A stretch of 64,000 bases of DNA from Hypericibacter adhaerens (GCF_008728835.1 NZ_CP042582.1:5315001-5379000); one strand, 5' to 3'. Shown: positions 44,522 to 53,590, counted from the stretch's first letter. Notes: generated from the sequence alone by a model not told the origin. Made by a program: numbers and translations.

Positions 44522-44869
44522 TCAGCTCTTGTCGGCCCCCTCCTCCCGGCGGCGGCGGTGATGCCAAAGCGCCCAGCGCAGGCGGGCCTGCTTGTAGGCG
44601 TCCAGGATCGACATCGCATAGACGAAGACCCCGCCGGCATAGCGCCCGAGAAAGGAATGGTCGGGCGTTGTCAGGTGATAGCTGATCCAGCCCAGGCTCA
44701 GCATCGAGAAGGCGAACATGAAGGCCCGCTTGGAATCGCCGTTGAAGATCTGGCCGATGCCGGGGAAGACCGACATCGCCAGCACCAGATAGGGATGGAA
44801 GGGCGGCTTGGCCTCGGCAGTCGGCGCGCCGGATGCCGGCTTTGCCATCGTGCCTTGCGGTTTCGCCAT
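44522..44869 (-). CDS. Small membrane protein, unknown function
   Basis: A 115-residue protein. After a 24-residue polar N-terminus come two or three hydrophobic helices: YLVLAMSVFPGIGQIFNG, RAFMFAFSMLSLGWISYH and YAGGVFVYAMSILDAY, ending in a basic tail (RRRREEGADKS). The FPGIGQIFNGD segment recalls TM2-type small membrane proteins (GxGxxYxG-like). It is the last gene of the run that starts at 48000, 11 nt after its neighbour. I do not know its function. Confidence 0.75.
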   Translation of the reverse strand: MAKPQGTMAKPASGAPTAEAKPPFHPYLVLAMSVFPGIGQIFNGDSKRAFMFAFSMLSLGWISYHLTTPDHSFLGRYAGGVFVYAMSILDAYKQARLRWALWHHRRRREEGADKS

Positions 44870-44880
44870 GAACGGCTTCC

Positions 44881-45570
44881 TCAGGATGGACGGGCTTCGC
44901 CGGCCGGCAGCAGATCGCGGCGCAGATCGGCGATGATGGCGATGGCACGATCAAGCAACCGGCGCAGCAAGGCGGGATCGAGGCGCGGAGGCTCGCCGAA
45001 CTCGGCCTGGCGCAGCACGAGATAATGCGGGCGCTCGGCCTCGGCCAACTGATAGACCAGCCGCACGCCCCGGGGCGACATCACGAGCTCCTTCATCTTG
45101 CTGTCCTGGAAGAGCGGGACTTGGCGGGACACGACCCCATCGCTGGGGAGACCCTCCAGCCGATCGGCGCTGACGCGCAGATCGGTGGCGCAGTCCGGCG
45201 GCGCCTTGAGGCGGTGCTCCATGAGGCCGCTCGGCGAATAGAACTCGGTGTTGAGCGGCCGCGCCAGGAGGTCAAGCGTGGCCGTCTGCGGCAGTTCGGC
45301 CTTGACCGTCGCCAGGAGCCAGAGCGAGGGCAGCTTGCGCACCGCGACATGGTCGACCACGGGCTCGAGCCTGATCTCGAAGCCGCGATAGCGGCCGCGC
45401 AAGACCGGGAAATCCACGTCGTCCTGCTCGATGCGGTAGCTGTCGAGAACCTGCAAAGCCTCCGCGAAGAGAGCGCCGCGCTCGGCCTTCACCCGCGCGC
45501 GATGACGGCGATGCATGGCGATCAGGATCGCCAGGAACAGGGCCGCAAGAAGCGCGGCAAACCATGACAT
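44881..45570 (-). CDS. Membrane-anchored protein of unknown function
   Basis: A 229-residue protein with one N-terminal helix (SWFAALLAALFLAILIAM) followed by a basic patch and a soluble cytoplasmic-facing domain of about 195 residues with many beta-type stretches (FPVLRGRYRGFEIRLEPVVDHVAVRKLP). I do not recognise the domain. The frame extends 19 codons upstream, but the ATG at 45570 starts directly at the anchor. It lies between an APC permease (72 nt) and the small membrane protein (11 nt) on the same strand, so probably belongs to that operon. Confidence 0.75.
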   Translation of the reverse strand: MSWFAALLAALFLAILIAMHRRHRARVKAERGALFAEALQVLDSYRIEQDDVDFPVLRGRYRGFEIRLEPVVDHVAVRKLPSLWLLATVKAELPQTATLDLLARPLNTEFYSPSGLMEHRLKAPPDCATDLRVSADRLEGLPSDGVVSRQVPLFQDSKMKELVMSPRGVRLVYQLAEAERPHYLVLRQAEFGEPPRLDPALLRRLLDRAIAIIADLRRDLLPAGEARPS

Positions 45571-45642
45571 CGTCGCGGCAACCTCTCCCGCAGGAGGAAA
45601 GGCGGCGCGAGCGCCGGCCGGCGGCACCCGCGTCGCGAGGGT

Positions 45643-47040
45643 TCAGTAACCCAGCGGCTTCGGCCAGGCCATGGTGAACTGGTCGCCGCGGCGGACGTAG
45701 CGATAGCGGCGGAAATGGAACCAGAGCGAGGCGATGATGTAGAAGGCCATCATGGCCAGGAGCTGACGGCCATAGCCAAGATAGACGGCGAAGAAGGTGA
45801 CGATGCAGAGCGACAGCAGCACCGCCGCCGGCAGGGGATGGAACGGGTGCTCGAACCCGCGCCGGATCGAGCCGATCGGCCACTTGTTGCGGAAGTTCCA
45901 CATGTTGATCGGCATGAAGGTGTAGTTGAGCAGGCCCGACAGGATCGAGAAGGTGATGATCTGCGCCAGCGGCACCCAGAGCGCGAAGATCGCCGCGATC
46001 GGGATCAGGAAGACGATGGAGCGGTAGGGCGTGCGGTAGCGCGGATGCACGGCGCCGAACCATTGCGGCAGGTAGCGGTCGCGGCCCATCGAGAACCAGG
46101 CCCTGGCGGCATCGTTGATGCAGCCGTTGGCGGAGGCGATCGCCGAGAACAGCGTGCCGACGAAGAGCGCCACATGCAGGAACTTGCTGCCGGAGACGCG
46201 CGCCGTATCGAACAAGGGCGCCAAGGTCAGGTCCCAGCCCAGATACTCCCAAGGCAGCATGCCGACGGAGACGTACCAGGTGAGGCCAGCGGCGATCAGG
46301 AGCGTGATGATGCCTGTCATCGTGCCCAGCGGCAGCGCGCGGCCCGGCGAACGGACCTCCTCCGCCGCCTGGCAGGTGCCCTCGATGCCGAGATAGAACC
46401 AGATGCCGAAATGGAAGGCGGCGATCACGCCGAGCCAGCCATAGGGCAGGTCCGTCAGCAGATCCGCGTGATGCATGATTGCCCGCGGATTCCAGGGCTG
46501 CAGCCCGACGAAGAGGATGATGATGGTGAGGAAGGCCGCGGCGGTGATGACGAAATTCACCGTCAGCGTCATGAAGACGCCGCGATAATTGAGCCAAGCG
46601 AGAATCGCCAGGCAGAGGATGGTGAAGGGCTCCCAGTTCACGTTGCTGCCGAGCTCGCCGATGCCGATCTGGATCAGCTGCCCGGCCACCTGGATGTCGC
46701 CGGCCTCGAGCATGGTATAGGCCAGCACCAGATAGAGGCCGACATTGAAGGCCATCAGCGGCCCGATCGTGTGCTTGGCCTGGGCATATTGCCCGCCAGC
46801 GGCGGCCACGGTCGAGGTGATCTCGGAATCGATCATCGCGACGCAGGTATAGAGCAGCCCGATCACCCAGCAGGCGATCAGCGCGCCATAGGCGCCACCC
46901 TTGCCGACCGCGTAGTTCCAACCCATGAACTCGCCGACCAGCACGATGCCGACGCCGAGTGCCCAGACATGCGCCGGTCCCAGCACCTTGAGGAGCTGGA
47001 TGCGCTGCGCCTGGGGCTTGCCCATCGTTTGCTCGGCCAT
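45643..47040 (-). CDS. APC permease, ethanolamine-permease-like
   Basis: A 465-residue 12-helix permease. The start VLGPAHVWALGVGIVLVGEFMGWNYAVGKGGAYGAL and the segment HFGIWFYLGIEGTCQAAEEVRSPGRALPLG are characteristic of the ethanolamine permease branch of the APC superfamily. It is preceded, with only three nucleotides between, by a 56-residue membrane protein and by two more small membrane proteins, a grouping I do not know from standard ethanolamine permeases. A histidine kinase is divergent from this operon. Ethanolamine as substrate is a family-level guess. Confidence 0.85.
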   Translation of the reverse strand: MAEQTMGKPQAQRIQLLKVLGPAHVWALGVGIVLVGEFMGWNYAVGKGGAYGALIACWVIGLLYTCVAMIDSEITSTVAAAGGQYAQAKHTIGPLMAFNVGLYLVLAYTMLEAGDIQVAGQLIQIGIGELGSNVNWEPFTILCLAILAWLNYRGVFMTLTVNFVITAAAFLTIIILFVGLQPWNPRAIMHHADLLTDLPYGWLGVIAAFHFGIWFYLGIEGTCQAAEEVRSPGRALPLGTMTGIITLLIAAGLTWYVSVGMLPWEYLGWDLTLAPLFDTARVSGSKFLHVALFVGTLFSAIASANGCINDAARAWFSMGRDRYLPQWFGAVHPRYRTPYRSIVFLIPIAAIFALWVPLAQIITFSILSGLLNYTFMPINMWNFRNKWPIGSIRRGFEHPFHPLPAAVLLSLCIVTFFAVYLGYGRQLLAMMAFYIIASLWFHFRRYRYVRRGDQFTMAWPKPLGY

Positions 47041-47043
47041 GGC

Positions 47044-47214
47044 TCAGCTCCCCTTTCTCGCGTCGCCGAAGAGATCGTCGACGCCCTCGCGCGAGCTCAG
47101 CAGTTGCTCTTCGCTGTAACTGCGATCCGTCTTCACGAAATCGAGCAGCATCCAGCCGCACAGAGCCGCGGACAGGATCCAGGCGGCCCATTCCACGATT
47201 TGCCAGACGTCCAT
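47044..47214 (-). CDS. 56-residue single-helix membrane protein
   Basis: A very small gene: MDVWQIVEWAAWILSAALCG opens a single membrane helix, followed by a short charged tail LLDFVKTDRSYSEEQLLSS and ending DARKGS. It stops three nucleotides before the ATG of the APC permease and starts 21 nt after the previous gene, so it is locked into the operon. Hydrophobic then acidic composition, good spacing and conserved-looking layout support a real protein, probably a permease accessory subunit. Function unknown. Confidence 0.75.
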   Translation of the reverse strand: MDVWQIVEWAAWILSAALCGWMLLDFVKTDRSYSEEQLLSSREGVDDLFGDARKGS

Positions 47215-47235
47215 GATGGTTCCCCGCTTCCTTCG

Positions 47236-47667
47236 CTACTCGAACTTCTCGGCGATCACGTCCTTGTATTCGCGCTTGGACAGCACCAGCACGAACACGA
47301 AGTAGCCGAAGATCACGACGCCGGTGGCGACGATGCCGCCGACATCGAGCGTGTAGTCGAAGGGCTGGGTGACGATGTCGGCCGCGCCCTCGAGGCTGTA
47401 GCCCAGCGCCTGCCACTGCGCCTGCATCGTCTCGTTCTGCTTGATCGCTTCCCAGGTCAGGCCGGTCCAGGTCTGCGTGACGTTGCCGTCGGCGTCGGTC
47501 GCCTCCTGCATCTGCACGCCTTCGGGCAGGACGCGGACTCGCGATGGCACCGCGATCTTGGCCCAGACGGGCACGAACAGAACGGCGAACACCATCACCA
47601 GGAGGCAGAGGACGTCGAAGATCTGGCCGGCCTTCCCCTGCCGCGGCGGATTGTATTTCTGCGCCAT
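47236..47667 (-). CDS. Small two-helix membrane protein with extracytoplasmic loop
   Basis: A 143-residue protein: helix 1 at about 16-38 (FDVLCLLVMVFAVLFVPVW), a roughly 65-residue polar loop with aromatic residues (TQTWTGLTWEAIKQNE), and helix 2 at about 108-130 (VGGIVATGVVIFGYFVFVLVLS), ending in a charged REYKDVIAEKFE. Second gene of the permease operon, 27 nt after the first. The layout suggests a permease partner with an external domain. I recognise no family. Confidence 0.75.
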   Translation of the reverse strand: MAQKYNPPRQGKAGQIFDVLCLLVMVFAVLFVPVWAKIAVPSRVRVLPEGVQMQEATDADGNVTQTWTGLTWEAIKQNETMQAQWQALGYSLEGAADIVTQPFDYTLDVGGIVATGVVIFGYFVFVLVLSKREYKDVIAEKFE

Positions 47668-47694
47668 GGATGTCTCTTCCGCTAGGACCCGGTG

Positions 47695-48000
47695 TCAGCG
47701 ACCGGCGTCGAGATGCTTGATGTCGATCCCGTAGATGTGAGGCTTGTCGTGGCTGTAGTGCCGGACCATCGCGCCGATCGACGTGGTGTTGAAGACCAGC
47801 AGCACGAGCGCGGCGATCCAGGAAGCGATCCGGATGCCGTTGGACGGAATCAGCGAGTTGACCGAAAGCAGGACGAAGGCGACCGTGGCCCAGAGCGCCA
47901 CGACGAAGCCCCAGGCGAAGATCTTGTCGCGCCCGAACATGCTCTCGATGCGCGCAGCCAAATTCGGAGCGGATTGCAGATCCTGGACGGATTGCGCCAT
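47695..48000 (-). CDS. Small two-helix membrane protein, first gene of permease operon
   Basis: A 101-residue protein with a polar N-terminus, helix 1 KIFAWGFVVALWATVAFVLLSV and helix 2 IASWIAALVLLVFNTTSIGAM, then HYSHDKPHIYGIDIKHLDAGR with four histidines that could bind a metal. A longer frame extends to 48300 across the promoter region, but the ATG at 48000 has AGGGGG upstream and starts at the natural N-terminus. It leads the operon of small membrane proteins and APC permease. Function unknown. Confidence 0.75.
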   Translation of the reverse strand: MAQSVQDLQSAPNLAARIESMFGRDKIFAWGFVVALWATVAFVLLSVNSLIPSNGIRIASWIAALVLLVFNTTSIGAMVRHYSHDKPHIYGIDIKHLDAGR

Positions 48001-48335
48001 GCGGTTTCCCCCTTCGAAGCGCCGGCCGCCCCATTCGGGGTCGTCCCGGGCTTTTGCTCGGCTCCTTCGGCGGAACTCGCCACCCTGCCCGTCCCCGATC
48101 GGGTCTGGACCCAGGGACCGGAAGGCGGAGGTTGCCGTCGGCGCCATTTGTTTTGGGAATCTTCTGTTCCCTATAGGAAACGTTGCGCCTCGATTCCCCC
48201 GGTTGTCCAAGCAGCATTTGGTTGAAAGGAGTCGCTCCTTCGGGGCCCTCCTCCCCCAAATTGGGGAGGAAGCGGGCTCGTCTGGACAAGGGCTGCCCAA
48301 ACGGTTCCACTATCCGGCCGAGGGAAGAGAGACCC
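48001..48335. promoter_or_regulatory. Divergent promoter region with GGGAA/TTCCC motif and palindrome
   Basis: The 335-bp gap between the permease operon and the histidine kinase gene carries GGGAA(N7)TTCCC at 48155-48171 running into TATAGGAA (to 48179), resembling the element at 40527-40549. A perfect palindrome TCCTCCCC/GGGGAGGA lies at 48249-48270. The response regulator encoded at 49980-50636 is a candidate binder of the first element. Confidence 0.5.
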
Positions 48336-49961
48336 ATGCCCGCGCCTCACTCCAACGGCGAACCCGCACCCGACAAGCGGACAACCAGCGCTCCGGCGAG
48401 GATCAAGGTGGATCCGGCCGTGCCGCCGCGCCCGGTTCCTCTGTCCGAGGCCGATCGCCTGTTCGAGGCGATCGCCAACTACACCTACGACTGGGAAAGC
48501 TGGCTGGGGCGCGACGGCCGGGCACTCTGGATCAACCCCGCGGTCGAGCGCATGACCGGCTACCGCGTCGAGGAATGCCTGGCGATGCGGGACTATCCCC
48601 TGCCGCTGGTGCATGAAGAGGATCGCGCGCTGATCGCGGAGGTGATCGATCGCGGCGAGCGCGGGCAGAGCGGCAACGACGTGGCCTTCCGCATCCGGCG
48701 CAAGGACGGGAAGGTCGTGTGGGCGGCCGTGAGCTGGCAGACGCTGTTCGATCGCAGCGGTCAGTCCCTGGGGTTCCGCACCAGCGTGCGCGACATCACG
48801 GAACGCAAGATGGCGGAAGACGCCCTGCGCGGCGCCCATGCGGAGGCGGAGCGCGCCAACCGCGCGAAATCGCGATTCCTGGCGGCGGCGAGCCACGATC
48901 TGCGCCAGCCCCTGCAGGCGGCGCATCTGTTCGTGGCGGCGCTGCGCCTGGGCTTGCGCGAGCCGGGCGATCTCAACCTGATGGATTCGGTCGAGGATGC
49001 GCTGAAATCGGCCAACGAGCTGCTGGATGCGCTGCTGGACGTGTCGCGGCTCGATGCCGGCGTGCTGGCGCCGCAGTTCCGAAAATTCGCTATCGCCGAC
49101 CTGCTCGACCAGATCGAGACGGAGTTCTCGGAAGCCGCCCGGGAGAGGAAGCTCACCCTGCGCGTGATGCCTTCGAGCGCAACCATCCGCACCGATCCGA
49201 TGCTGCTGGGCAGGATCCTGCGGAACCTGGTGTCGAACGCGCTGCGCTACACGGAGCGCGGCCGCGTGCTGGTCGGCTGCCGGCATGCCGGCGATCGGCT
49301 GGCGATCGAGGTGCTGGATACCGGCATCGGCATCGCCGCCGACAAGATCGGCCGCATCTTCGAGGAGTTCTATCAGATCGGGAATCCCGAGCGTGACCGT
49401 ACCCGCGGGCTGGGGCTGGGGCTCGCGATCGTGGCCGGCGTGGCGAAGCTGCTCGATCATCCGATCGAGGTCCGCTCGACACCGGGCCGAGGGTCCGTCT
49501 TCCGCGTGCTGGTGCCCCTGACCGAGCCGCAATTCGAGCCGGCGCCGCCTTGCCCGTCCAGCCGTCCAGCCGCCACCGCGCATGTCAACGACGCGCTGCT
49601 GCTGGCGATCGACGACGATCCCAAGCAGCTCGAGGCGATGAAGGCGCTGTTCGGGCGCTGGGGCTATCGGACGCTGCTCGCGGAATCGGCGCCGGCCGCG
49701 CTGGCCAAGCTCGGCGCCGGCGAGACGCTGCCCCATGCCATCATCGCCGACTATCGCCTGCGCGACGGCTATACCGGCGCCGGCGCGATCGGCTATATCC
49801 GCAAGCGCCTGGGCCGCCAGATCCCGGGCCTGATCCTCACCGGCGATACCGAGCCCGCGCGGCTGGCCGAGGCCAGCGCTTCAGGCTTCGAGCTGCTGCA
49901 CAAGCCGGTCGAGCCGAACCGGCTGCAGCAGGCGATCGAGCGGCTGCTGAGGACGCGCTGA
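48336..49961 (+). CDS. Hybrid sensor histidine kinase: PAS, kinase and receiver domains
   Basis: A 541-residue cytoplasmic kinase without membrane helices. A PAS/PAC domain (about 40-160, TYDWESWLGRDGRALWINPAVERMTGY) is followed by the dimerisation helix with phospho-acceptor His187 in AASHDLRQPLQA, the ATPase domain (N-box LVSNALRYTE, GIGIA, RGLGLGLAIV) and a C-terminal receiver (about 415-535, AIDDDPKQLEAM and IIADYRLRDG). The HDLRQPL form of the H-box is common in kinases linked to alcohol and amine oxidation. ATG at 48336 after AGGGAAGAG. It is convergent with a LuxR-type response regulator, its likely partner. Confidence 0.92.
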   Translation: MPAPHSNGEPAPDKRTTSAPARIKVDPAVPPRPVPLSEADRLFEAIANYTYDWESWLGRDGRALWINPAVERMTGYRVEECLAMRDYPLPLVHEEDRALIAEVIDRGERGQSGNDVAFRIRRKDGKVVWAAVSWQTLFDRSGQSLGFRTSVRDITERKMAEDALRGAHAEAERANRAKSRFLAAASHDLRQPLQAAHLFVAALRLGLREPGDLNLMDSVEDALKSANELLDALLDVSRLDAGVLAPQFRKFAIADLLDQIETEFSEAARERKLTLRVMPSSATIRTDPMLLGRILRNLVSNALRYTERGRVLVGCRHAGDRLAIEVLDTGIGIAADKIGRIFEEFYQIGNPERDRTRGLGLGLAIVAGVAKLLDHPIEVRSTPGRGSVFRVLVPLTEPQFEPAPPCPSSRPAATAHVNDALLLAIDDDPKQLEAMKALFGRWGYRTLLAESAPAALAKLGAGETLPHAIIADYRLRDGYTGAGAIGYIRKRLGRQIPGLILTGDTEPARLAEASASGFELLHKPVEPNRLQQAIERLLRTR

Positions 49962-49979
49962 CCGGCCGCCGCCTCCGGA

Positions 49980-50636
49980 TCAGGAGCCTTGAACGGGGCG
50001 CGCGGGCTGCAGGCCCAGCGTGGTCGCGACCATCGCCGCCTGGGTCCGGTTGGCGACGCTGAGCTTGTTCAGGATGACCTTGATGTGCGCCTTGACCGTA
50101 CTCTCGAGCAGGCCCAGGTCGCGGGCGATCTCCTTGTTGGACTGGCCCGTCATCAGCAGGCCCAGAACGTCGCGCTGGCGATCGGTCAGGTGGGCCAGCG
50201 GATTGTCGGCCCCCTCCCGCGCGGCGAAGCCTTTGAGCGGGCGCTCCTGCAGCAGCTCCGCCGGCACATAGGTCTCGCCCGAGAGCACCAGCGACAGCGC
50301 ATGCTTCAGCGCGGCGTCATTGATGGTCTTGATGACATAGCCGCGGGCACCGCGCTCCAGCGCCTCGCGGATCCGGTCGGCATCGTTGATGGCCGAAACG
50401 ATCACGATCGCGGCGCCCGGCTGCAGATCGCGCAGCTGCTCGAGCCCGGCGAATCCCTCCGTGCCCGGCATCGCCAGATCGAGCAGGATGAGGTCGACCG
50501 GCACCCGCCCCACCACGGCGAGGGCGTCGGCGAGGTCGCTCGCTTCTTCGATCTCGGTTTCGGGATAGAGGCGCTGCAGCAGCAGGGAAAAGCCGCGCCG
50601 GAACAAGGTATGGTCGTCGACGATGAGGATTCGCAT
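49980..50636 (-). CDS. LuxR/NarL-family response regulator
   Basis: A 218-residue two-domain regulator: receiver (1-120) with acidic pocket VDDHT, phospho-acceptor Asp53 in LILLDLAMPG and the lysine in GYVIKTIND; C-terminal LuxR helix-turn-helix (about 148-205: LTDRQRDVLGLLMTGQSNKEIARDLGLLESTVKAHIKVILNKL). The frame runs 20 codons upstream, but MRILIVDDHT is the natural start. It overlaps nothing, ending 18 nt from the histidine kinase stop in convergent orientation. Targets may be the permease and aldehyde dehydrogenase genes that share the GGGAA motif. Confidence 0.92.
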   Translation of the reverse strand: MRILIVDDHTLFRRGFSLLLQRLYPETEIEEASDLADALAVVGRVPVDLILLDLAMPGTEGFAGLEQLRDLQPGAAIVIVSAINDADRIREALERGARGYVIKTINDAALKHALSLVLSGETYVPAELLQERPLKGFAAREGADNPLAHLTDRQRDVLGLLMTGQSNKEIARDLGLLESTVKAHIKVILNKLSVANRTQAAMVATTLGLQPARPVQGS

Positions 50637-50795
50637 GATGATGGCCGTCCGGAAAGCGTCAATGCACCGGTCCGGCGAATTATTGCACCCGTTCAAGTCC
50701 GCAGCAATCCGACGGGATCGCCCGCGGTATCAAATTGGTAGGGTGCGGCCGATCGTGAATGCAGGTCGTCGCCGGGGGGAACGGGACGAGAAAGG

Positions 50796-52109
50796 TCAGC
50801 CTGCTTCCTCTATCGCGAAACCCTCGAGCAGCCCCGCATCGCCCGCGAGATCGAGCGCGGTGTAGCGGTTGCGGGTCTGGCGCGCGCGGATGAGCGCCGT
50901 GCGGTAGAGCGCCCCCGGCCAGCCCAGCTCGGAAGCCCTTCGCGGCGCGCCGGTGGCCTCGAGCGCGCGCTCCAGCAGCGCGACCGGCCGCATCACGGCG
51001 GCGAGCCGGGTCCGGAGGCGACCCCAATCCTGCGCCAGCCGGGCGGTGAGCAGCTCGGCCCGGGGCGCGTCGAGCGCCTTGCCCGCCCATTCCTTGCGGC
51101 AGGCCTCGCCGCGCCCGGCGCCGAAATGCCGCTTGAGATCGCCGGGTGCGATCGCCGTCGCCCGCAGAAGCGGCGGCGGGCCTTCGATCAGGCGCTGCTG
51201 CAACCGCGCGAGGCTCAGGGTGGTGACGCCGATCTGCTCGCCATGGAAGCTCTCCGGCAGGCGGCCGCCTTCCATCATCTCGACATAATGCGAGACGAGA
51301 TGCTCGCCCTGGCTCGCCGGATAGCTGCCATCGCAGATCACCATGCCGAGGCCGGACAGCACGAGCGTACGCGCCAGCCGTGCCATCGCCGCCGCGTCGC
51401 CCGCCACGAGCGCGCCCGCCTCCTCGAGCAGGGCGCCTTCATCGGCCGCGAGCAGCGCGAAGGGCGCCAGGCGGTAGGGCGTGCCCAGGAGCAGATGCGA
51501 GAGCAGCCAGTCGAACTGCGCGGTGGGCCGGCAGAGCGAATCGCCGAGGCCGCTGCGGATCATGCGCGGGGGTGCCGCCGCGAGAATCCCGAGATCGAGA
51601 AACACGCCCGCGGGCACGCGCGCCGGCAGCGATTTCTTGAGGCCGCCGACGGTGATGGCGGCGTTGGCCGAGCAATAGCCGTTCATCGACGGCGCCGTGC
51701 CGAACACGGCATAGGGCTTGCCGTCGAGGAAGGCCGCGTATTTGCAGAGATCGTTGATGGTGCCGGAGCCGACCGCGATGAGCGCGTCCGCGCCGGCCGT
51801 CGCCTGGCGGACCCGCTCGACCGTGGCGTCGTCGGCATGCGGACGGTCGGGCAGCGCCACGCGCTCGACGGCAGCGATGCTCGCGAGCGCGCGTTCGACC
51901 CGCGTGCCCAGACGCTCCTGCGTGATCGGATCGCTGACGAGAGAAAGGCGCCGGCCGAGGCCCAGCGGCTTGACCAGCTCGGCCTCGCTGCCCGCGAGGC
52001 TGGGCGCGATGGCGATTTGCCGGATCGGGACGGAGACCGCCGTTCCGGTCTCGGGATCGCGCCAACGCCCCGCCAGAAGCTCGGCGATGATGGAATCGGC
52101 GCCCGTCAT
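50796..52109 (-). CDS. Glycerol-1-phosphate dehydrogenase-like enzyme (iron-type alcohol dehydrogenase fold)
   Basis: A 437-residue NAD(P)-dependent dehydrogenase of the AraM/EgsA/glycerol dehydrogenase group. The nucleotide loop is in LIAVGSGTINDLCKYAAF, with FGTAPSMNGYCSANAAI and the metal-ligand segments SGLGDSLCRPTAQFDWLLS and SQGEHLVSHYVEMM then FHGEQIGV. The C-terminal 150 residues are helical. The ATG overlaps the stop of the FGGY kinase (ATGA), so the pair handle one polyol or its phosphate. The substrate is not determined by sequence. Confidence 0.87.
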   Translation of the reverse strand: MTGADSIIAELLAGRWRDPETGTAVSVPIRQIAIAPSLAGSEAELVKPLGLGRRLSLVSDPITQERLGTRVERALASIAAVERVALPDRPHADDATVERVRQATAGADALIAVGSGTINDLCKYAAFLDGKPYAVFGTAPSMNGYCSANAAITVGGLKKSLPARVPAGVFLDLGILAAAPPRMIRSGLGDSLCRPTAQFDWLLSHLLLGTPYRLAPFALLAADEGALLEEAGALVAGDAAAMARLARTLVLSGLGMVICDGSYPASQGEHLVSHYVEMMEGGRLPESFHGEQIGVTTLSLARLQQRLIEGPPPLLRATAIAPGDLKRHFGAGRGEACRKEWAGKALDAPRAELLTARLAQDWGRLRTRLAAVMRPVALLERALEATGAPRRASELGWPGALYRTALIRARQTRNRYTALDLAGDAGLLEGFAIEEAG

Positions 52110-53590
52110 GGCGTGCCGTCGCCGTACATCGGCTTGAGCGACTGGAAGAGCTGGCGGTAGCGGCCATGCAGCTCGCCATAGAGGCGATGGCGCGCGGGAT
52201 CGGGCTCGATGACGGGGCCGTCGGCGTTCATCAGCGCCGCGGCACCGGCGAGATCGGGCAGGATGCCGGCGGCCACGCCGCCCAGGATCGCGGCACCGAC
52301 GGCGCTCGCATCGGCGAGCCGCGCGCGCTCCGCCGGCAGGCCCGTCGCATCGGCGCGGATCTGCGCCCAGAGATCGCTGCGCGCCCCGCCGCCCAGGAGC
52401 CGCAGCCGGTCGGCCGCGACGCCCATGGCCCGCAGGGCCATCACCACATCCTTGAGCCCGAAGGCGTTGCCCTCGAGCACCGCGCGGGCCAGATGGCCGG
52501 GCCCGTGGGCCGGTGTCAGGCCGTAGAAGCAGCCGCGCGCGCCGGCGATCCATTCGGGCGTCATGGCGCCGTTCAAGGCCGGCAGGAACAGCAGCCCCTC
52601 GGCACCGGCAGGCACCGCGGCCGCCAGGCGGTCGAAGCTCGCGAAGTCGGCGATGCCCAGGGTCGCGCGCAACCATTCGAGGGCGCCGCCCGAGACCCAG
52701 CCGGGGTTCTCGATATAGTGGAAGCGATCGCCGACATAGCGATGCGTCTCGGTCAGCGCCGAGGGATCGATGCGCGGTTCGCGATCGAGGGCACCCACCA
52801 CCTCGGCGGTGCCCAGCACGTCGGCGACGATGCCGGGCTGCATCACGCCGCCGCCGAGCGGCGTCGAGAAATCGTCGCCGGTGCCCACCGCCACCGGAAT
52901 GCCGGCGGGAAGCCCCGTCAACCGCGCGCCTTCGCCATGAAGCCTACCGGCCCGGTCCTCGCTGCGCCGCAGCGGCGGCAGCAGCTTCGGCTGCAGGTCG
53001 AAGGCCGCCATCAGCTCAGGGACCCAGCCGCCCTCGATCAGCCCGTAGACGAGCGAGGTCGAGGCCAGCCCGTGATCGATGGCGCGGACACCGGTGAGCC
53101 GCTCCACCATGTAGGTGACCGGCTGGTGGAACAGGGCGGCGCGCCGGCCCGCCTCGGTCTCGTCGATCAGCCAGCGCATCTTCGGCGCCATGTGGGTGCC
53201 GTCGAGATTGGCGCCCGTCAGCGTGCGAACGCGCCGCGTGCCCAGCCGGTGACGCACCCGGTTGAGCGAGGCATCGGCGCGCCGATCCATCCAGATCAGC
53301 GCGGGATGCGAAAAGTGACCCTTGGCATCGACCGGAATGCAGCCATCGAGCTGACCGGCGATGCCAAGGGCCGCGACGTCGCCGGGGCTGCACCCCACTG
53401 CAGCCAGCGCGTCGGCAATGGCGGGCCCGAGCGCGTTCTCCCAGGCCCGTGGATCCTGTTCGGCCCAGCCGGGCCGGGGAAAGTCAATCGCGTAGCTTCG
53501 CCGGCCGCTGCCTTTGAGCGCGAGGCGCTCGTCGAGCAGCACGGCCTTGAGGCTCTGGCTGCCGAGATCGATGCCGAGCAGAAGGCCCAT
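52106..53590 (-). CDS. FGGY-family carbohydrate kinase, xylulokinase-like
   Basis: A 494-residue sugar kinase. N-terminal phosphate loop GIDLGSQSLKAVLLD, the substrate aspartate in VAVGTGDDFSTPLGGG, the FGGY-type segment ARAVLEGNAFGLKDV and the ATP-site LLGGGARSDLWAQIRADATGLP are all in place. It phosphorylates a pentulose or polyol. Third gene of a DeoR-regulated run: TIM-barrel protein 57 nt upstream, dehydrogenase coupled downstream. Confidence 0.9.
   Translation of the reverse strand: MGLLLGIDLGSQSLKAVLLDERLALKGSGRRSYAIDFPRPGWAEQDPRAWENALGPAIADALAAVGCSPGDVAALGIAGQLDGCIPVDAKGHFSHPALIWMDRRADASLNRVRHRLGTRRVRTLTGANLDGTHMAPKMRWLIDETEAGRRAALFHQPVTYMVERLTGVRAIDHGLASTSLVYGLIEGGWVPELMAAFDLQPKLLPPLRRSEDRAGRLHGEGARLTGLPAGIPVAVGTGDDFSTPLGGGVMQPGIVADVLGTAEVVGALDREPRIDPSALTETHRYVGDRFHYIENPGWVSGGALEWLRATLGIADFASFDRLAAAVPAGAEGLLFLPALNGAMTPEWIAGARGCFYGLTPAHGPGHLARAVLEGNAFGLKDVVMALRAMGVAADRLRLLGGGARSDLWAQIRADATGLPAERARLADASAVGAAILGGVAAGILPDLAGAAALMNADGPVIEPDPARHRLYGELHGRYRQLFQSLKPMYGDGTP

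Noticed and set aside
45272-48337. 1021-codon minus-strand frame across the permease region
   Set aside because: It is out of frame with the permease and small membrane proteins, lacks hydrophobic structure and shows the composition of a shadow.
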